Below are positions 6,228-8,449 of a stretch of 8,449 nucleotides of DNA, piece after piece (position 1 is the stretch's first letter; each line of letters begins with the position of its first letter). The stretch comes from an uncultured bacterium (lineage in GTDB: Bacteria > Cyanobacteriota > Vampirovibrionia > Gastranaerophilales > Gastranaerophilaceae). The position numbers were made by a program, and so were the translations under genes. Below the pieces are notes generated by a model. That model did not search any database. It saw only the letters and a list, made by a program, of their open reading frames with translations, and was not told the DNA's origin. The stretch covers positions 1 to 8,449 of the forward strand of contig CANAXK010000063.1 in NCBI GenBank assembly GCA_947365485.1. Direction: 5' to 3'.

Positions 6228-7424
6228 CTAGTACCTTGACCCGCCAAATACGTTGTAGTCAAACGTAAACTGAATATCGATACTTTGTCCTTTGAAATCA
6301 GCCGGTAGCGGTCTGAACGGAGCTGTTAGCTCAACTGCTTTTAATGCTGCCTGATCCGCTGACGGTAATCCGGATGACTTGTGTACCCTGCAAGAAAGTA
6401 GTCTTCCGTCTTTTGCAATCTTGAATAACAGGACTACACGCTTGCTTTCGTTACCCTTAGGAGGATCCCAGTTCAGCTTGATTCTGCGCTGGAGTTCTCT
6501 CATGTACGGCCCGAAATCTGGTTCTCTTAGTGCATCTATACCAGGTGCACCTCCGCCTCCGCCAGGATTTCCTAAATTACCGGAACCTGAAGAGCCTCTT
6601 GATAACTGCCCGCCGCTTCCTCCACTTGATGACGGTGAAAGTGAAGGTCTTGGAGCGTAAGCACCGCTCTTCGCGCCGGAACCTCCTGAAGAGCTTCCTG
6701 ATTTTGCACCAGTTGGTGCTGATGTTCCGCCGACAGGCCCTGTTGCAAGAGTTTTGCCTATAGGAGCACCCTTAGGTGCCGGAACTGAAAACGGCGTTGA
6801 AGGTTTTGCTACAGGAGCCGGAGAAGATGTAGGTCTTGTGCTCGGCCTTGCGGTAGGCGGTGCTGGTTTAGCTGGTGAAGGCTTGTTTGCAGGAGCCTGC
6901 GTTTGCGCTTTGTTAGGCGCCGGCTTTTGCTGCTGCGGTTTTACCTGTGGCTTCTGTTGAGCAACCTGTTTTTTAACCTGTTGCTGTTGTTTTTTTATAA
7001 GCTGGTTCGCACTTTTTGCTGCTGCAGAAGGCTTTGAAGCCTTTTTCGGAGCAGGTGAAGGCATTGAAACTTTTCGCTTAGGATCGTTAATACCGCCGCT
7101 TCTGGAGTTCATGTCAGAACGGTTTTTGGTGTTCGGATCACGAGGAGTTGCTTCCTTATCTACAAGTACAAACTCAATATCTTTCTTAAGCTGCACAGGA
7201 GGCTTTTTAAACAGGCTCAAATTTATGCCCATAAGCGCTAGCGCAACTGTTATAAGCCAGATTAGCAGTACAACTGCCGGGTGCAAGGCTGTAGATATCG
7301 CAAACGATTTCTTTATCGGAATAACTTCCGGACTGCTCGTTACTATCGAAGGCAAGGTATATTCCTCTGTATCCTTCTCCTCATCCTCGTCTAGTATAAA
7401 ACTTTTTTTACTAATTAATGACAC
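6228..7424 (-). CDS. tonB: TonB/TolA-family energy transducer with long low-complexity linker
   Basis: This 398-residue protein links the inner-membrane motor to outer-envelope partners. Residues 1-45 are cytoplasmic and acidic near the start. A single membrane helix spans about 49-70 and is preceded by S44-x-x-x-H48, the SxxxH signature by which TonB and TolA contact ExbB/TolQ. Then comes a Lys/Gln/Pro/Ala-rich spacer (about 120-215) and a Gly/Ser-rich stretch (about 215-295), both suited to crossing the periplasm. The C-terminal domain (about 302-393) has YMRELQRRIKLNW, VVLLFKIAKDGRLLSCRVHK, SSGLPSADQAALKAV and APFRPLP, followed by IDIQFTFDYNVF. This is the fold shared by TonB and TolA. The start is GTG with only a weak GA-rich Shine-Dalgarno. 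It heads the exbB-exbD-exbD cluster. The Lys/Gln linker and the PFRPLP block would also suit a TolA role. Confidence 0.88.
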   Translation of the reverse strand: MSLISKKSFILDEDEEKDTEEYTLPSIVTSSPEVIPIKKSFAISTALHPAVVLLIWLITVALALMGINLSLFKKPPVQLKKDIEFVLVDKEATPRDPNTKNRSDMNSRSGGINDPKRKVSMPSPAPKKASKPSAAAKSANQLIKKQQQQVKKQVAQQKPQVKPQQQKPAPNKAQTQAPANKPSPAKPAPPTARPSTRPTSSPAPVAKPSTPFSVPAPKGAPIGKTLATGPVGGTSAPTGAKSGSSSGGSGAKSGAYAPRPSLSPSSSGGSGGQLSRGSSGSGNLGNPGGGGGAPGIDALREPDFGPYMRELQRRIKLNWDPPKGNESKRVVLLFKIAKDGRLLSCRVHKSSGLPSADQAALKAVELTAPFRPLPADFKGQSIDIQFTFDYNVFGGSRY

Positions 7425-7505
7425 TTTGTATTCTCTCTAATACGCTCTATATGTTTTACTCTATTAGAATAATTAAATCACAGGTAAAATAAATTAACCG
7501 GTTGT

Positions 7506-8261
7506 CTAATTATCATAACTATAACTTGAAGCTGAAATAGTAATCGGTTGGGTTAATAACAGCTCAACAGATGAGTTTGCAGGAATCTCCACATCATCAC
7601 CCTTGTCCCACACTGATTTAACCAATCCTCCGCCAGCTCCTACTGCTGTACCGAGTGCAGCACCCTTTCCGACATCACCACCCGCTAAAGCACCGAATAC
7701 GAGCCCTGATAAAGCGCCTGCTGCGCTTCCTGCTGCAAGGTCTTTAGCATAGTCCTTGGTAACGTCCAGTTTTGTTCCGCCAACAAGAACTCCTGATGAA
7801 TCGTCAGTCTTGATTACAGCAGATATCGGAATCTGGGTTCCATAAGGCGTTAAAATCTGGGTAAATCTTACACAGAGTTTGCCGTTCATGCTGCCACGCT
7901 TCGCCTTGGAAGCCTGAATTACCGTACCACAAACAGTGCTTCCCATAGGAGCAATGAGTTTATTATTGTAATAAAAATCTGACCCAAGAGCCATTGTTAC
8001 AGACTGCCCTGCACATGCTGTTGCTGATGAAAGCGGTGCTGTAAGCATTACTGGCATAGAAGTCCCTGCCGGAACCATAACAACATTACCCTGCAAAGGC
8101 TGGTTGTTATATCCGTTGTAACGGAGTGGCTGCTGCTGGTACTGGCTGTTATAAACAGGCTGGGTTTGAGTAGGCTGGTAAGAATAATTAGAAGCCGCAA
8201 GCCCTGTGTTTATTGAACACAGCGACATCAGCATTAAAAAAGCTACCGTCTTTTTATTCAT
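7506..8261 (-). CDS. Secreted envelope protein with TrbI/VirB10-like domain and glycine zipper
   Basis: The 251 residues begin with a clear signal peptide (MNKK basic start, AFLMLMSLCSI core, cleavage near GLA-AS at 21-23), so the protein is exported. Residues 24-58 are rich in Gln, Tyr, Asn and Pro. From about 59 to 150 the order MVPAGTSMPVMLTAPLSS, AGQSVTMAL, LIAPMGSTVCGTVIQASKAK, KLCVRFTQILTPYGTQIPIS resembles the beta-barrel of TrbI/VirB10-type proteins. A glycine zipper follows: Gly at 178, 182, 186, 190 and 194, then 200, 204, 208 and 212, each four apart. This pattern commonly forms tightly packed membrane helices. The end, VEIPANSSVELLLTQPITIS, is again a beta segment. No conjugation gene is nearby, so secretion-system membership is not supported; a structural envelope role is inferred. 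A Shine-Dalgarno GAGGA (8273-8269) lies 7 nt before the ATG. Confidence 0.78.
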   Translation of the reverse strand: MNKKTVAFLMLMSLCSINTGLAASNYSYQPTQTQPVYNSQYQQQPLRYNGYNNQPLQGNVVMVPAGTSMPVMLTAPLSSATACAGQSVTMALGSDFYYNNKLIAPMGSTVCGTVIQASKAKRGSMNGKLCVRFTQILTPYGTQIPISAVIKTDDSSGVLVGGTKLDVTKDYAKDLAAGSAAGALSGLVFGALAGGDVGKGAALGTAVGAGGGLVKSVWDKGDDVEIPANSSVELLLTQPITISASSYSYDN

Positions 8262-8283
8262 AATAAAATCCTCTCCTTATAAC

Positions 8284-8311
8284 ATTGTAGTATTAAACCG
8301 TATTTTGTCAA
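8284..8311 (-). promoter_or_regulatory. Strong sigma-70-type promoter of the glycine-zipper protein gene
   Basis: On the minus strand a perfect -35 TTGACA (8311-8306) and a near-perfect -10 TACAAT (8289-8284) are separated by 16 nt. Transcription would start near 8277, leaving a leader of about 16 nt that holds little more than the AGGAGAGGA ribosome-binding region. The TGA in TTGACA is also the stop codon of the upstream gene. Confidence 0.78.
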
Positions 8312-8449
8312 TTTATTACGGTGTGTGACATATGAATCGGTGCGGTTAGAACAACAATTAAGTTGGCTCCTGATGCGATAGTAACATGCTCGCCCATTTT
8401 TCTCTTTGCACCAGGGACGCATTGCAGTGTTCCCATTGCCCTGAACATT
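8308..8449 (-). CDS. C-terminal end of a paralogue of the glycine-zipper envelope protein, partial
   Basis: The gene enters from the right edge and only its last 46 codons are visible, ending in TGA at 8310-8308. The visible part contains VPGAKRKMGEHVTIASGANL followed by IVVLTAPIHMSHTVIN. It lines up with the end of the neighbouring secreted protein: a short basic stretch, a polar pair, then VTIASGANLIVVLTAPIHMS against VEIPANSSVELLLTQPITIS. This points to a second member of the same family directly upstream and in the same orientation. The match covers only about 30 residues, so the family call is an inference. The stop falls 46 nt before the next ATG and lies inside that gene's -35 box. Confidence 0.6.
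   Translation of the reverse strand, partial: MFRAMGTLQCVPGAKRKMGEHVTIASGANLIVVLTAPIHMSHTVIN

Noticed and set aside
6379..6960. Plus-strand open frames antisense to the TonB-like gene
   Set aside because: They mirror the Gly/Pro/Ser-rich linker codons, have no ribosome-binding sites or family resemblance, and overlap a well-supported gene.
7425..7505. Dedicated promoter for the TonB-like gene
   Set aside because: The 81-nt gap is AT-rich and only poor -10/-35 pairs can be drawn; transcription may run through from the upstream gene or start from a promoter I cannot identify.
7495..7506. AACCGGTT palindrome after the zipper-protein gene as a terminator or operator
   Set aside because: The eight-base palindrome has no loop, the extended arms are imperfect and no U-tract follows, so neither role can be supported.
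7506..8449. Conjugation or type IV secretion locus
   Set aside because: Resemblance to TrbI/VirB10 is limited to one domain, and no other secretion, relaxase or ATPase gene is present.

Overview
This window most likely comes from a flagellated, AT-rich bacterium with a diderm envelope, plausibly a gut relative of the cyanobacteria (Vampirovibrionia/Melainabacteria, Gastranaerophilales-like). That placement is inference from four things: the cyanobacterial flavour of the MnmC-like methyltransferase, the TonB/ExbB/ExbD cluster (which implies an outer membrane), a FliD-like tail at the left edge, and the low G+C. No rRNA, tRNA, CRISPR array or mobile element is visible.

Left half, plus strand. 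The window opens in the last 26 codons of a gene that looks like fliD (flagellar cap). A two-gene unit follows: a DUF752/MnmC-like SAM methyltransferase, unusually long because of large insertions in its Rossmann fold, overlapping an FAD-dependent oxidoreductase of the FAD_oxidored type. Next come holA (DNA polymerase III delta) and holB (delta prime), which overlap by 17 nt and encode two subunits of the sliding-clamp loader. The methyltransferase and holA each have a TATAAT box exactly 7 nt before the ATG and no Shine-Dalgarno sequence. This suggests that each gene has its own promoter giving a leaderless mRNA, while the downstream partner in each pair has a strong Shine-Dalgarno sequence and an overlapping, coupled start.

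Right half, minus strand, read right to left. A truncated envelope-type gene enters from the right edge. It is followed by a secreted protein with a TrbI/VirB10-like beta domain and a very regular glycine zipper, then a TonB/TolA-type energy transducer, ExbB/TolQ, and two different ExbD/TolR proteins in tandem. TonB, ExbB and ExbD together make a proton-driven motor that spans the inner membrane and pulls on outer-envelope partners. The truncated right-edge gene and the glycine-zipper protein appear to be paralogues, since they share the same C-terminal strand pattern. A strong promoter for the zipper protein has its -35 box over the stop codon of the upstream paralogue.

The two halves converge at 4593/4594, where the stop codons of holB and the second exbD abut with no spacer and no clear terminator. 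No complete, undescribed multi-gene system is evident. The best leads are the paired leaderless promoters, the insertion-laden methyltransferase beside a non-MnmC flavoenzyme in MnmC order, and the tandem zipper-type envelope paralogues.
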